Assembly (NCBI GenBank): GCA_017960525.1 | Contig: JAGCZA010000016.1 | Coordinates: forward strand, 1 to 32,181 | Length of the DNA: 32,181 bases | Source: Prevotella sp. | GTDB taxonomy: Bacteria; Bacteroidota; Bacteroidia; Bacteroidales; Bacteroidaceae | Direction of reading: 5' to 3' | Shown here: piece after piece, positions 7,435 to 15,835 of the stretch | Position numbering within the stretch: position 1 is the first letter of the stretch | How the letters are laid out: every line of letters begins with the position of its first letter | Program-made: the position numbers and the translations under genes | Notes under the pieces: generated by a model | Seen by the model: the letters and a program-made list of their open reading frames with translations, nothing else | What the model was told of the DNA's origin: nothing | Database searches by the model: none

Positions 7435-10400
7435 CTAATATCTGAACTTGAACACCTCGCCACCGGCACTGAGGATATAGACACCGCGACGGTCGAGCGG
7501 AATGAAGAGAGAAGAGGCCGAAGGCTTGCTGATATGGACAGCTATACCCTGGGCATTGAACAGACGCACCTCGTCGTCGAGTTCCAGATTAGTCAGGCGC
7601 ACGCCATTGGTTTCATACTTGACAGCCACACGATGGCCTTCAGGCTCCTTGTCGAGCGACGGGCGCACAATCTTCGTCGGGTCGGCGCTGGGGAAGAGGC
7701 TCACGTATGGCGCGTTACGGATGGCCCGGCAATTGGTGACAGAGGTGATGCCTGAATTGACTGTTAAGTCGACAATCTTAGGTACGATATAGGCAGAAAT
7801 GGGTTCGGCGATTCCGCTGACATAGACCTTGGCGTATGCCTTGCGCACAGCACCCACCTGATGGAAATCGTCGGCCCTAACCAGTGTCTGTGCCTGACCT
7901 GTCAATGTCTCCTCCATGCTGGGATGCAGATGGACACCCAACAAAACGGCAGTACCGGGGATGAGACCACGCGAGGAGCGGTCGGTCAGCTCGACAATGA
8001 AGATGTTGGCTCCGCCTGCCTCAATCTTCCGGTTGACAACGTTGCAGTCGATGTTGCCAATAGTGACACGCTCGGCGTCGTGCTTCTCGCTCTGGCGCAC
8101 AAGATTGCGCATCACGCCTCGACGGGTGCGCTGCTGGCGCGACTTGAAGACATTGGCATACTCCACCTCAACAGAACTCTCCATGTAACCGTCGAAGTGG
8201 GCGGGGATGGGATACTGCACGGTGAAGACTTTCTCTTTCAGGGGCGGCACCAAGGAATTGGGAATGGCAATCTGCTCACCGTTGATGGTAACAGTAGCAG
8301 ACTTGATGGCCGACGTGCCGGTATTGCGGATGGTGACGTTCACCGGCAGTGAACTGCTACCCAAGAGGGCCTCGCGAGTGTACGTGACATCGCTCTCAAA
8401 ACTGTTGGTGAACTCCTTTTCGTTGTGCATAATGACTGCGCCACCGCTCTTCAGGTCGGCCAGCGTGTACACCACACTAATCTGGGAATCGTTGAGGAAG
8501 CCATCGAAGTCGGTCATAAACAGGCTGTCGGTCTCGGCACCCACCGAAATAGGATAGGTTACTGAAGGCGTGCTCGACAGATGGATGCGAGAGGCATTGA
8601 GCACGGTACCCATATTCTCGTTGGCCTTGTTACCCTCCATAGGGTCGAGGATGATGTTATTGGCTTCTGTCCACAACACGGCAAAGTCGTTGGTGTTGTC
8701 ATCGGAACGGTCGCAGATGATTTTCACTCGTTCCGGCGAACTCTGAGACAGGCCCAAGTCACAGCCTGAACGGCCATCGCCATAACCATTCATGGCCAAC
8801 GTCTTCACGAAGACATCGCGGGTGGAGTCTGGACGCTCGTAGAGCATGGCAATGACGGCATTGTGACCCACGCGGTTCATAAAGAAGTTCAAGGGCTTCA
8901 ACGACTCATCAACGTAGGTGACCGTTGGCGAGGCCAAGGGCTTGGAGGCATAGCGGAAGTTGGTGCTGCTGAACTGGCTGTCGGTTATGTTGATACCCAC
9001 CAGCACCGTATCGTTACGCATAAAGAGGTCGTACTGTGTGGGTTGGTGGTCGGCATCGATGTCGCACAACTTCGTGGGTGCACTCCACGTGTTGCCGTCG
9101 AAGGTGCGCAACTGGAGTTCACCTACCAGACGGTAACTCATGTCAGAACTGACCTGGTTGCCAACTTCAATTTTCTGCATCTCGCCATGCTGATAGACAC
9201 AGGCGGCTTTGCCGTCATCCTGAATGGTGACCACAGGAAGTTGGTCGGCATAGCCGTCATCATCTGTCACATCCACCACCTTCCATGTACCGTCGGGCTG
9301 ATGAAGAGACGACCTGATGATAGTGTTTTTCATCATCTCGTGATTCTTATTGACAGAAGTCTCGTCGGTGATGGTGGCATTATCGACTGTCTGGGTCAAT
9401 TGCTGATAGACCACCACTTCAGGCTCACCACGCTTTGAGCGCATGTGCTGCGTGGCTGCCATTCCGTTGGCTGTCAGCGTCGTCGTAGTCTGACTGTCCA
9501 TATCAAACATAGCCACGTGGTCGTCGTTGTAGTCGTATGGGGAACCCAGGTCGTTGAACACCACGTGCCTACTGTCGATGAAGTGAGGGTTGGCGTTGCT
9601 GGCAACTTTCGTCAATAGTGCAGTACCCATACTGCTGGGTTCCGGCGCCTGGAGCACACGATAGCTGTTGGCAATAGTGCGGACTGTTGGCCTTGACTTT
9701 TCCTTCTCTATCCAGTGGGGGAAGTCCTTATGGAAGGGGTTCGTGTTGTTGTCGTTGGGGAACAGCCACTCTTTGCCGGCACGGAAATAGACAGAGCCGT
9801 CGTAATGGAAGAACAGGGCACGGACACTGGCAAAAGCCTCAACGATGCCCAACAGCATAAAGCGGCATCCGACACCATAGTCATCGCACGCCAAGGGCAC
9901 AGCCATACCAGCCTGGAAAGCCGTCTTGGCTCCAGCACGCAAGCCGAACTGGAGGCCGCCCAAACAGCTCTGAGGAGTGCGGACTGTTGCCCATGCTCCG
10001 GCGCGGCCGGAGATAGTAAGGTTAGTGAATAGGCCCATATTTTTCAGCGACATGCTGCTCGTCATACCCTTGTCGAAAGACTTCAGGCCGGCGTCCACTC
10101 TGATATTGGCATCCACAACAGCACCAAAGTCGGGTTTCAGGCCAAAGAAATCAAGCAGGAATGCCACATCGGACATAGCACCCTTCTTATCGTCGATACC
10201 CCAACAGAAACCGGCACCACCCTCAACGAACAGGCTCGCTTCTTGAATCTGGATTTTGCTGAGATCAGGCAACGGTGACTGCATAGCAAACTTGAAACCA
10301 CCGCCGTAGTATAAGCCGACGTGCGCCTTAGAAACATCGAAGATGCTGGCCGACTCCTTCTTTACCCAGTCTTCAAACTTGATTTTGGCTTCTGTGAAAC

Positions 10401-12438
10401 TCACATCGGCCGAGGGGTTTTTCTTGTCGTTGCTATTAGGATCGGCCTTGAAGGTGGAATAGTTCCAGCCTTGCACATTCTTGGCGTTCTCACGGGCCTT
10501 GCTCAGTTTCTCACCTGGTTTGTCTTCCTGGTTTTGGGAGTTGACGCTGCCGCTGACATAAAAGTTCATCGTCTGCTTCAGCACATCGATAGTCAGACCG
10601 GTCTTCATCTTCATGGGACCGATTTCAAACTTGAAGGCCGGGGGGAACGAGATGCCCAAGCCACCCTCGTTGTTGGCTTTTGCCACACCATCGGTACCAC
10701 CGGGAGGGTCGGTGCTCTTCTTGGATTGGTCTTCTGCTTCCTTTTTCTTCTTGTCGGGATCCACGTGAAGGTTCAACAACATCGGGAAGTTGTCGTAGGT
10801 CGACGTGGGAGTGGTCAGGTTGAGGGAGCAAATGCTGTTTTGGGGTATCATATCGACCAACGAGAGGCGCATGAAGAAGTAGTCGCGCTTGAAACGGGTA
10901 AACTCTGAGGCCGAGACAACGGAAACTTCTTGCTCCGTAGCCACATGCTTCTTGCTGTTTGTCAGTTCAGTGGCCGTCAGCTGGCACGTAGGATTCTTGG
11001 AACCCTTTGGACTCGAGAAGACCACCTCTAACTGGGCATAGCGGCTCACGGGATTGTTGTTGAGAATCTTCGGATAGTCGTTGCCGGCATTCTCCATATA
11101 GACCAAGGTGTCAATGGACAACTTCGAGGCCAAGTCAATGTCCTGAACGTCGCAGACACAATAGTCCACACTCTTACGGCTCACTACAACGTGCAGGTCA
11201 TTCAGATAGCGCAGATGCTGTTCACTGATACCAATGTCGTCACTGTTCACGTCACCCTCGCGCAACGAGAGTTTGGCCGAGCAGAGGTCTTCGCTCACAA
11301 TCTTTGAGCCAGCCTCGGCAGCACCCTTGTAACGGTAAAGCGTGGGCAGGCAACCGTCGGCAATGATTTCAATATAGGCGGGATGACCGTAAGTGAGCAC
11401 CATGTGCTGCTCGCGGTCTTCGTCGAATCCCAAGTAGCAGAGTTTGCTGTCGTTCACCTTCTGGCCCTGCTCATTCACGCGGTGCACGTTGATTTCGGCC
11501 TCCGTGATAACAGAACCTTCATAGTCGAAAAGTTTCAGGAACAACGTATCATATTTCTCAAACAGTCCTGTACCGAGCCAGTTGAAATTCATCATCTCAC
11601 GGTTCTCGTGCTTGTCGAGGATGAATGTTGAGGTCAGGCGTGGAATGTTCAACCGCCAATCCATGTCGATACCGGGATGGATATCCTCCAAATTGAGACG
11701 CATCTTCACATCGCCCTCTTCGGAATTACCCGTCAGGAAGAAGATGTCAGTCAAAGAGTGACCCTCAGGCAAATAGAAGCTCTGGAACTTTGTGGCCTGC
11801 AGTTCGAGTCTGGTCGACTGCGACTGCTGTTCGCCATTTTCATCGGTATAGGAGGTGACATACTCCATACGGTAAGTGTCGCCTGTTGCCTGTCGCTTCT
11901 GGTCGAGCTGGAACAGATAGACATTCTCGTCGTCCCAACCATAGACGCTGTAACGGAACTTGAACGGGTGGTCTGCATCGCCAACACGCCATACCTTGAT
12001 GGTGACATCCTTGGCCTCCAAGGGCATATTGGCAAAGAAATAGCTACTGGCGGTCAGCGAATTCTTGATGGGCTGTCCTTCAGCATTCACACCATATTCC
12101 ACCTCTACACTATAGGTGCCGGTAGTACCACTACCATCGTTGATGCGGAAGCAGAGCAGCGTGTGGTCGCGCATCCGCCAGAACTGCTGCTGGTCGGCCA
12201 GACCTTTCATTCGGGTGGAACTGAGCATTTGGATCAACTCATAGACTTCCATCTGGTTGCCGTCTATGGAATTGTTGGCCACTTCCCTCCATTCCAATTG
12301 TTTGGCCAATTCGTCCACATTGTCGCTGAAGGTGGTGACATCGGTCACGTTCTTAGCATAGTATAGTTTAAAGTCCTGTGCTGTTGACGTCATTGCCAAC
12401 ATAGCCAGGAAGAGTAATGTGTTGGTTAGTCGTTTCAT
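7435..12438 (-). CDS. Giant exported protein of unknown function with C-terminal sorting-like domain
   Basis: About 1667 aa. I chose the ATG at 12438 because MKRLTNTLLFLAMLAMTSTAQ is a clean signal peptide; an in-frame ATG at 12468 adds ten charged residues in front. The N-terminal half is beta-rich; a charged linker (DPDKKKKEAEDQSKK) near residue 590 leads to a segment rich in glycine and aromatic residues (LYYGGGFKFAMQSP, GGLQFGLRAGAKTAFQAG) at about 610-920 that could be beta-barrel-like or a beta-sandwich. Later stretches suggest beta-propeller blades, then a CARDB-like segment (VNVTIRNTGTSAIKSATVTI). The end (DEVRLFNAQGIAVHIS...GVYILSAGG) resembles type IX secretion C-terminal domains. 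I do not recognise the family. It sits just downstream of the MITE-like element and 35 nt before the 1610-7399 gene. Confidence 0.8.
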   Translation of the reverse strand: MKRLTNTLLFLAMLAMTSTAQDFKLYYAKNVTDVTTFSDNVDELAKQLEWREVANNSIDGNQMEVYELIQMLSSTRMKGLADQQQFWRMRDHTLLCFRINDGSGTTGTYSVEVEYGVNAEGQPIKNSLTASSYFFANMPLEAKDVTIKVWRVGDADHPFKFRYSVYGWDDENVYLFQLDQKRQATGDTYRMEYVTSYTDENGEQQSQSTRLELQATKFQSFYLPEGHSLTDIFFLTGNSEEGDVKMRLNLEDIHPGIDMDWRLNIPRLTSTFILDKHENREMMNFNWLGTGLFEKYDTLFLKLFDYEGSVITEAEINVHRVNEQGQKVNDSKLCYLGFDEDREQHMVLTYGHPAYIEIIADGCLPTLYRYKGAAEAGSKIVSEDLCSAKLSLREGDVNSDDIGISEQHLRYLNDLHVVVSRKSVDYCVCDVQDIDLASKLSIDTLVYMENAGNDYPKILNNNPVSRYAQLEVVFSSPKGSKNPTCQLTATELTNSKKHVATEQEVSVVSASEFTRFKRDYFFMRLSLVDMIPQNSICSLNLTTPTSTYDNFPMLLNLHVDPDKKKKEAEDQSKKSTDPPGGTDGVAKANNEGGLGISFPPAFKFEIGPMKMKTGLTIDVLKQTMNFYVSGSVNSQNQEDKPGEKLSKARENAKNVQGWNYSTFKADPNSNDKKNPSADVSFTEAKIKFEDWVKKESASIFDVSKAHVGLYYGGGFKFAMQSPLPDLSKIQIQEASLFVEGGAGFCWGIDDKKGAMSDVAFLLDFFGLKPDFGAVVDANIRVDAGLKSFDKGMTSSMSLKNMGLFTNLTISGRAGAWATVRTPQSCLGGLQFGLRAGAKTAFQAGMAVPLACDDYGVGCRFMLLGIVEAFASVRALFFHYDGSVYFRAGKEWLFPNDNNTNPFHKDFPHWIEKEKSRPTVRTIANSYRVLQAPEPSSMGTALLTKVASNANPHFIDSRHVVFNDLGSPYDYNDDHVAMFDMDSQTTTTLTANGMAATQHMRSKRGEPEVVVYQQLTQTVDNATITDETSVNKNHEMMKNTIIRSSLHQPDGTWKVVDVTDDDGYADQLPVVTIQDDGKAACVYQHGEMQKIEVGNQVSSDMSYRLVGELQLRTFDGNTWSAPTKLCDIDADHQPTQYDLFMRNDTVLVGINITDSQFSSTNFRYASKPLASPTVTYVDESLKPLNFFMNRVGHNAVIAMLYERPDSTRDVFVKTLAMNGYGDGRSGCDLGLSQSSPERVKIICDRSDDNTNDFAVLWTEANNIILDPMEGNKANENMGTVLNASRIHLSSTPSVTYPISVGAETDSLFMTDFDGFLNDSQISVVYTLADLKSGGAVIMHNEKEFTNSFESDVTYTREALLGSSSLPVNVTIRNTGTSAIKSATVTINGEQIAIPNSLVPPLKEKVFTVQYPIPAHFDGYMESSVEVEYANVFKSRQQRTRRGVMRNLVRQSEKHDAERVTIGNIDCNVVNRKIEAGGANIFIVELTDRSSRGLIPGTAVLLGVHLHPSMEETLTGQAQTLVRADDFHQVGAVRKAYAKVYVSGIAEPISAYIVPKIVDLTVNSGITSVTNCRAIRNAPYVSLFPSADPTKIVRPSLDKEPEGHRVAVKYETNGVRLTNLELDDEVRLFNAQGIAVHISKPSASSLFIPLDRRGVYILSAGGEVFKFRY

Positions 12439-12477
12439 ATTATTAGATTTGGCTTTTCCTTCTTTCATAGATTATAA

Positions 12478-12615
12478 GGCTGTGTCAAAATTGCCTTAAT
12501 CCAATCGTGGAAATATCATAACTGGGAGTTATAAGGTATATAACTATGAGTTATAAGGTATATAACTGGGGGTTATAAGGTATATAAGTCCACGTAAAGC
12601 GATTTTGACACAGCC
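12478..12615. mobile_element. MITE-like element with 17-bp terminal inverted repeats
   Basis: The 138-bp element is bounded by GGCTGTGTCAAAATTGC (12478-12494) and its near-perfect reverse complement GCGATTTTGACACAGCC (12599-12615), 16 of 17 matching. There is no ORF inside; the interior is AT-rich and holds the 22-bp dyad array B. I see no clear target-site duplication. Ends of this kind are typical of non-autonomous transposon derivatives. It occupies nearly the whole gap between araD and the 7435-12438 gene, 40 nt from the latter's chosen start. Confidence 0.7.
12517..12589. repeat. 22-bp dyad repeat array B (TATAACT family)
   Basis: Units begin at 12517, 12539, 12561 and a partial one at 12583, an exact 22-bp period. 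The unit is TATAACT, three variable bases (GGG, ATG, GGG), RGTTATA and the spacer AGGTA. The second unit is a perfect 7-bp dyad; the first begins with C instead of T; the fourth stops at TATAAGT. The 7-3-7-5 layout and the AACT-NNN-AGTT core equal those of arrays A, C and D although outer arm bases and spacer differ completely. Confidence 0.9.
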
Positions 12616-12625
12616 TCGACACAAT

Positions 12626-12648
12626 AAGGGTCAATGTTTCTGACCCTT
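12626..12648 (-). terminator. Hairpin overlapping the araD stop codon
   Basis: AAGGGTCA (12626-12633) and TGACCCTT (12641-12648) form a perfect 8-bp stem with a 7-base loop, read on minus as the last codons and stop of araD. It lacks a clear U-tract, so it may be a weak or factor-assisted terminator or an mRNA 3'-end stabiliser for the ara operon. Confidence 0.4.
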
Positions 12649-13341
12649 CTGACCGTAGTAGGCGTTGGGACCGTGCTTACGGCTGTAGTGCTTCTCGATG
12701 AGCAGTTGACTCATCGTCAGGTTAGGATTGACGCTGAAAGCCACGAAAGCCATCTTGGCGCACTGCTCCATTACCTTGGCGTTGTAAACCGCATTGTCGG
12801 GCGAGGTGCCCCACGAGAACGGACCGTGGTTCTTGACCAACACAGCAGGCGTGTGGTCGGGATTGATTTTGCGGATGTTCAAGATTTCATCTACAATCAC
12901 ATTACCCGTCTCCAATTCGTACTGGCCTTCCACTTCTTCCTTGGTCATATCGCGGGTGCAAGGAATATCCTTGTAGAAGTAGTCGGCGTGGGTCGTTCCG
13001 ATGTTGGGGATGTCGCGGCCAGCCTGTGCAAAAGCGGTGGCGTAGGTGCTATGGGTGTGCACCACGCCCTGGATGTTGGGGAATGCCTTATATAATATAA
13101 GATGTGTAGGCGTGTCGCTCGAAGGGTTGAGGTCGCCTTCGACAACCTTGCCTGTTTCGAGGTCGACCACGACCATATCCTCGGCTTTCATTTCGTCATA
13201 ACTGACGCCCGACGGCTTGATGACCACAAGGCCCTTTTCACGGTCGATGCCCGACACGTTGCCCCAGGTGAAGATGACCAGCCCCTGCTTCACAAGGTCG
13301 AGGTTGGCCTTGAATACTTTCTGTTTAAGTTCTTCTAGCAT
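12631..13341 (-). CDS. araD: L-ribulose-5-phosphate 4-epimerase AraD
   Basis: Zn2+-dependent class II aldolase-fold epimerase making D-xylulose 5-phosphate from L-ribulose 5-phosphate, the last dedicated step of arabinose use. Its 236 aa match the family length. Visible are TWGNVSG (26-31), KPSG (42-45), SSDTPTHL (74-81, Asp76), the metal pair H95/H97 in [15 protein letters not shown]120 in TTHADYF, H172 in [10 protein letters not shown] and Y229 near the end in GPNAYYGQ. D120 and Y229 correspond to the E. coli acid/base residues. It begins 4 nt after the araR stop, so translation is tightly coupled at the distal end of the operon. Confidence 0.97.
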   Translation of the reverse strand: MLEELKQKVFKANLDLVKQGLVIFTWGNVSGIDREKGLVVIKPSGVSYDEMKAEDMVVVDLETGKVVEGDLNPSSDTPTHLILYKAFPNIQGVVHTHSTYATAFAQAGRDIPNIGTTHADYFYKDIPCTRDMTKEEVEGQYELETGNVIVDEILNIRKINPDHTPAVLVKNHGPFSWGTSPDNAVYNAKVMEQCAKMAFVAFSVNPNLTMSQLLIEKHYSRKHGPNAYYGQKGQKH

Positions 13342-13345
13342 ATTA

Positions 13346-14020
13346 TTAGAGTTTAAAGTTAGGATCTTCGTTATATGCCTTCTTGTTGAAACGGTAGAGG
13401 GCGGCTCCGCGCTTCGATGATTTTTTGTCGATGAGTTCTGTCTTCTCTATGAAGTCCATTTCCTTGATGCGCTTGCGGAAGTTGCGCTTGTCGACTTCCT
13501 CGCCAAGAACTGCTTCGTAGAGACGCTGCAACTGCGTGAGAGTGAAAAGTTGTGGCAACAGACTGAAACTGATGGGGGCAGTCTTTATTTTCTGCCGCAT
13601 CATCTTCAGCGCCATCTTGACCATCTTGTTGTGGTCGGAGTAGAGTTGCGGCATACGGTTGATTTCCACCCACTCCAGGCCGTGCTCGTTCCGCAACTTC
13701 TCGCTGTAGTCACTAACGTTGATAAGCGCATAATAGGCCACCGAGATAACGCGCTCGCCTGGGTCGCGGTCCACACTTCCGAAGGCTCCCACTTGTCGCA
13801 TATAGAGGTTGCGCAAGCCTGTGAGTCCGAAGAGCACGCGACTGGCCGCATCGTCCAGACTCTCGTCGGCACCTACGAATCCTCCGTAGAGGCTCCACTC
13901 ACCGCGTCCGGGATCCATCTGGCGCCGGCCGATGAGTATCTTCAATTTCGATTCGTCGAAACCGAAGATAATCACGTCGACCGATACCCAGACTTTCGAA
14001 TGTTCTTTATAAAAGGTCAT
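13346..14020 (-). CDS. araR: AraR, Nudix-derived arabinose-responsive transcriptional regulator
   Basis: 224 aa, the length of the AraR repressor characterised in Bacteroides thetaiotaomicron (NrtR-related). Residues about 10-150 form a Nudix fold ([37 protein letters not shown]), but the Nudix box has decayed: G47-x5-E53 is kept while the REUxEE glutamates read R61-V-L-F-G-L, so hydrolase activity is not expected; the domain should instead bind L-arabinose. The C-terminal third ([38 protein letters not shown]) is the winged helix for DNA binding. It lies between the SSS transporter gene (9-nt gap) and araD (4-nt gap), implying autoregulation in the operon it controls. Confidence 0.93.
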   Translation of the reverse strand: MTFYKEHSKVWVSVDVIIFGFDESKLKILIGRRQMDPGRGEWSLYGGFVGADESLDDAASRVLFGLTGLRNLYMRQVGAFGSVDRDPGERVISVAYYALINVSDYSEKLRNEHGLEWVEINRMPQLYSDHNKMVKMALKMMRQKIKTAPISFSLLPQLFTLTQLQRLYEAVLGEEVDKRNFRKRIKEMDFIEKTELIDKKSSKRGAALYRFNKKAYNEDPNFKL

Positions 14021-14029
14021 TTCCTGCTT

Positions 14030-15799
14030 TTAGAAGAAGTACCAGTAGAAACAGCCGCAGAGGAAGAGGACACCAAGGCTTCCCACAATGTCCCATACAT
14101 CCCAACTCTGGGCAATCTGCTTGCGATATTCTGCTGTAAAGGTGATGGCATCTTTCTGCACGGCTGTCGGAGCGGGGGTGAAGAAACTCACAACCACCAT
14201 CAGCAGCACGATGAACACGAGCAGCCAGCACTCGAACACGAGCCAGTTGGTCTGCCAGAACCATGCGGTAGCATCCCAGAAAGCACCATCCATCTGGGCT
14301 GAACCCGTATCGGTGATAACATTTGTCACCAGACGCAGCATACCGATGAGGAAGCCACCGATGAGGCCCCATTCACCAGCCTTCGGCGTAATCTTCTTAG
14401 AGAGGATACCCAACGTGAAGACGGCCACCATAGCCGGTGCCAGCAGCGACTGGATGCCCTGCAGATAACTGTAGAGGTTGCCCATACCCATCATAACGGG
14501 GAGCCAGAGCAGACCGAGAACAACGACCACGACAGTTGCGATACGGCCAACGAGCACGTAGTGGTCCTCGCTCATACCCTTCTTCATAGGCTTGTAGAAG
14601 TCCTCGGTGAAGAGCGTGGCACAACTGTTGAAGAATGCAGCCAGCGACGTAACAAGGGCGCAGATGAAGCCGATGGTCACGAAGCCCTTGACACCGGCAG
14701 GCAGAATGCTTTTCACCATCATGGCGAAAGCACCGTCGGTGTCGTGCTGGTTGGCGATATCCATCTGGATGCCGAAGTCACCATAGCCACCATTGGCCAA
14801 AGCCATAGCCACCATACCGGGGATGAGGAACATAAACACGGGGAGGAGTTTGAAGTAGCCGGCGGCGATGGTACCACGACGGGCACGCTTCATCACCTCG
14901 GCATTGCTCTCGCCTTTCTGCTGACCAAGCACACGCTGAACAATGTGCTGGTCGGTACACCAGTACCAGAAACCGATGATGGAGGCGCCAATGAACACCA
15001 CGAAACCAGGATACTCATGGTAGAGGGGGTCGGGAGCACCCGATTCGTTGATGTCAGCCCAGTGGAACATGTGCGTCGTTCCGTAACCGTCGTGAAGGGT
15101 GCTACAGAAGGCCATCATATTTTCCCAGCCCTGAACGATACTGCCGCCGCCCAGCGTAGACAGACCGAGGAAGAGCACGGCAAATGCACCTATAATAAGA
15201 ATAGGTGTCTGGATGCTTGACATGGTCATCACGCCCTTCATGCCACCGATGACGGTAAAGATAGCCGTGACGGCAATGAGGCCGAGGGCTCCCCACCAGA
15301 AGGGCAGGCCGATGAGATACTCAAAGAAGATACCACCCGTGAAGGCCGTCACGCTGACCTTGGTCAGGATATAGGCGATAAGGGTGATAATCGAGAGCCA
15401 CGAACCCGTGCGCTGGGTGTAGCGGAACTTCAGAAAGTCGGGCATGGTGATAATCTTGCCCATCTTGTTGTTGAGCAACTGATAGAAGGGAACGAACAGC
15501 CAGCCGAGGATGAGAATCATCCAGCCCTGCATCTCCCAGTGAGCCATACCCACACCATCCTTGGCACCTGTACCGGCGAGACCCACAAGGTGCTCCGAGC
15601 CGATATTGGCGGCAAAGATAGCCATACCGATTACATACCAGGGTTCGCCTTTTCCGAACAGGTAGTCCTGCGAGTCGGCACCCTTCATTTTCTCCTTATC
15701 CTTCTTGATGGCACGATAAACAAACCAAATGACACCCAAGATGCCAACACAAAGTACGAGCCAGTCAAGCCAAATAAATTCTCTTGCGTTCCAATTCAT
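14030..15799 (-). CDS. Sodium:solute symporter (SSS/SGLT family), probable arabinose transporter
   Basis: 589-aa inner-membrane protein with about 14 hydrophobic segments. The N-terminus (WLVLCVGILGVIWFVYRAIKK) is the first helix; DYLFGKGEPWYVIGMAIFAA and NIGSEHLVGLAGTGAKDGVG match SGLT-like members, as do GLPFWWGALGLIAVTAIFTV, IGGMKGVMTMSSIQTPILI and the later FWYWCTDQHIVQRVLGQQKG. It should couple Na+ influx to sugar uptake. In Bacteroides a homologous transporter sits beside araR and supplies arabinose, and this gene is 9 nt upstream of araR. Substrate is inferred from context. Confidence 0.92.
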   Translation of the reverse strand: MNWNAREFIWLDWLVLCVGILGVIWFVYRAIKKDKEKMKGADSQDYLFGKGEPWYVIGMAIFAANIGSEHLVGLAGTGAKDGVGMAHWEMQGWMILILGWLFVPFYQLLNNKMGKIITMPDFLKFRYTQRTGSWLSIITLIAYILTKVSVTAFTGGIFFEYLIGLPFWWGALGLIAVTAIFTVIGGMKGVMTMSSIQTPILIIGAFAVLFLGLSTLGGGSIVQGWENMMAFCSTLHDGYGTTHMFHWADINESGAPDPLYHEYPGFVVFIGASIIGFWYWCTDQHIVQRVLGQQKGESNAEVMKRARRGTIAAGYFKLLPVFMFLIPGMVAMALANGGYGDFGIQMDIANQHDTDGAFAMMVKSILPAGVKGFVTIGFICALVTSLAAFFNSCATLFTEDFYKPMKKGMSEDHYVLVGRIATVVVVVLGLLWLPVMMGMGNLYSYLQGIQSLLAPAMVAVFTLGILSKKITPKAGEWGLIGGFLIGMLRLVTNVITDTGSAQMDGAFWDATAWFWQTNWLVFECWLLVFIVLLMVVVSFFTPAPTAVQKDAITFTAEYRKQIAQSWDVWDIVGSLGVLFLCGCFYWYFF

Positions 15800-15835
15800 A
15801 ATTTAATTTTTCTATTTAATGATTTGACAATTTTA

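Noticed and set aside
12439-12468. Upstream ATG (12468) for the giant exported protein
   Set aside because: It would add a charged decapeptide before a clean signal peptide beginning at 12438; possible but less likely.
13346-14020. Calling this gene a Nudix hydrolase
   Set aside because: The catalytic glutamates of the Nudix box are absent, and the C-terminal winged helix and ara context point to the AraR regulator.
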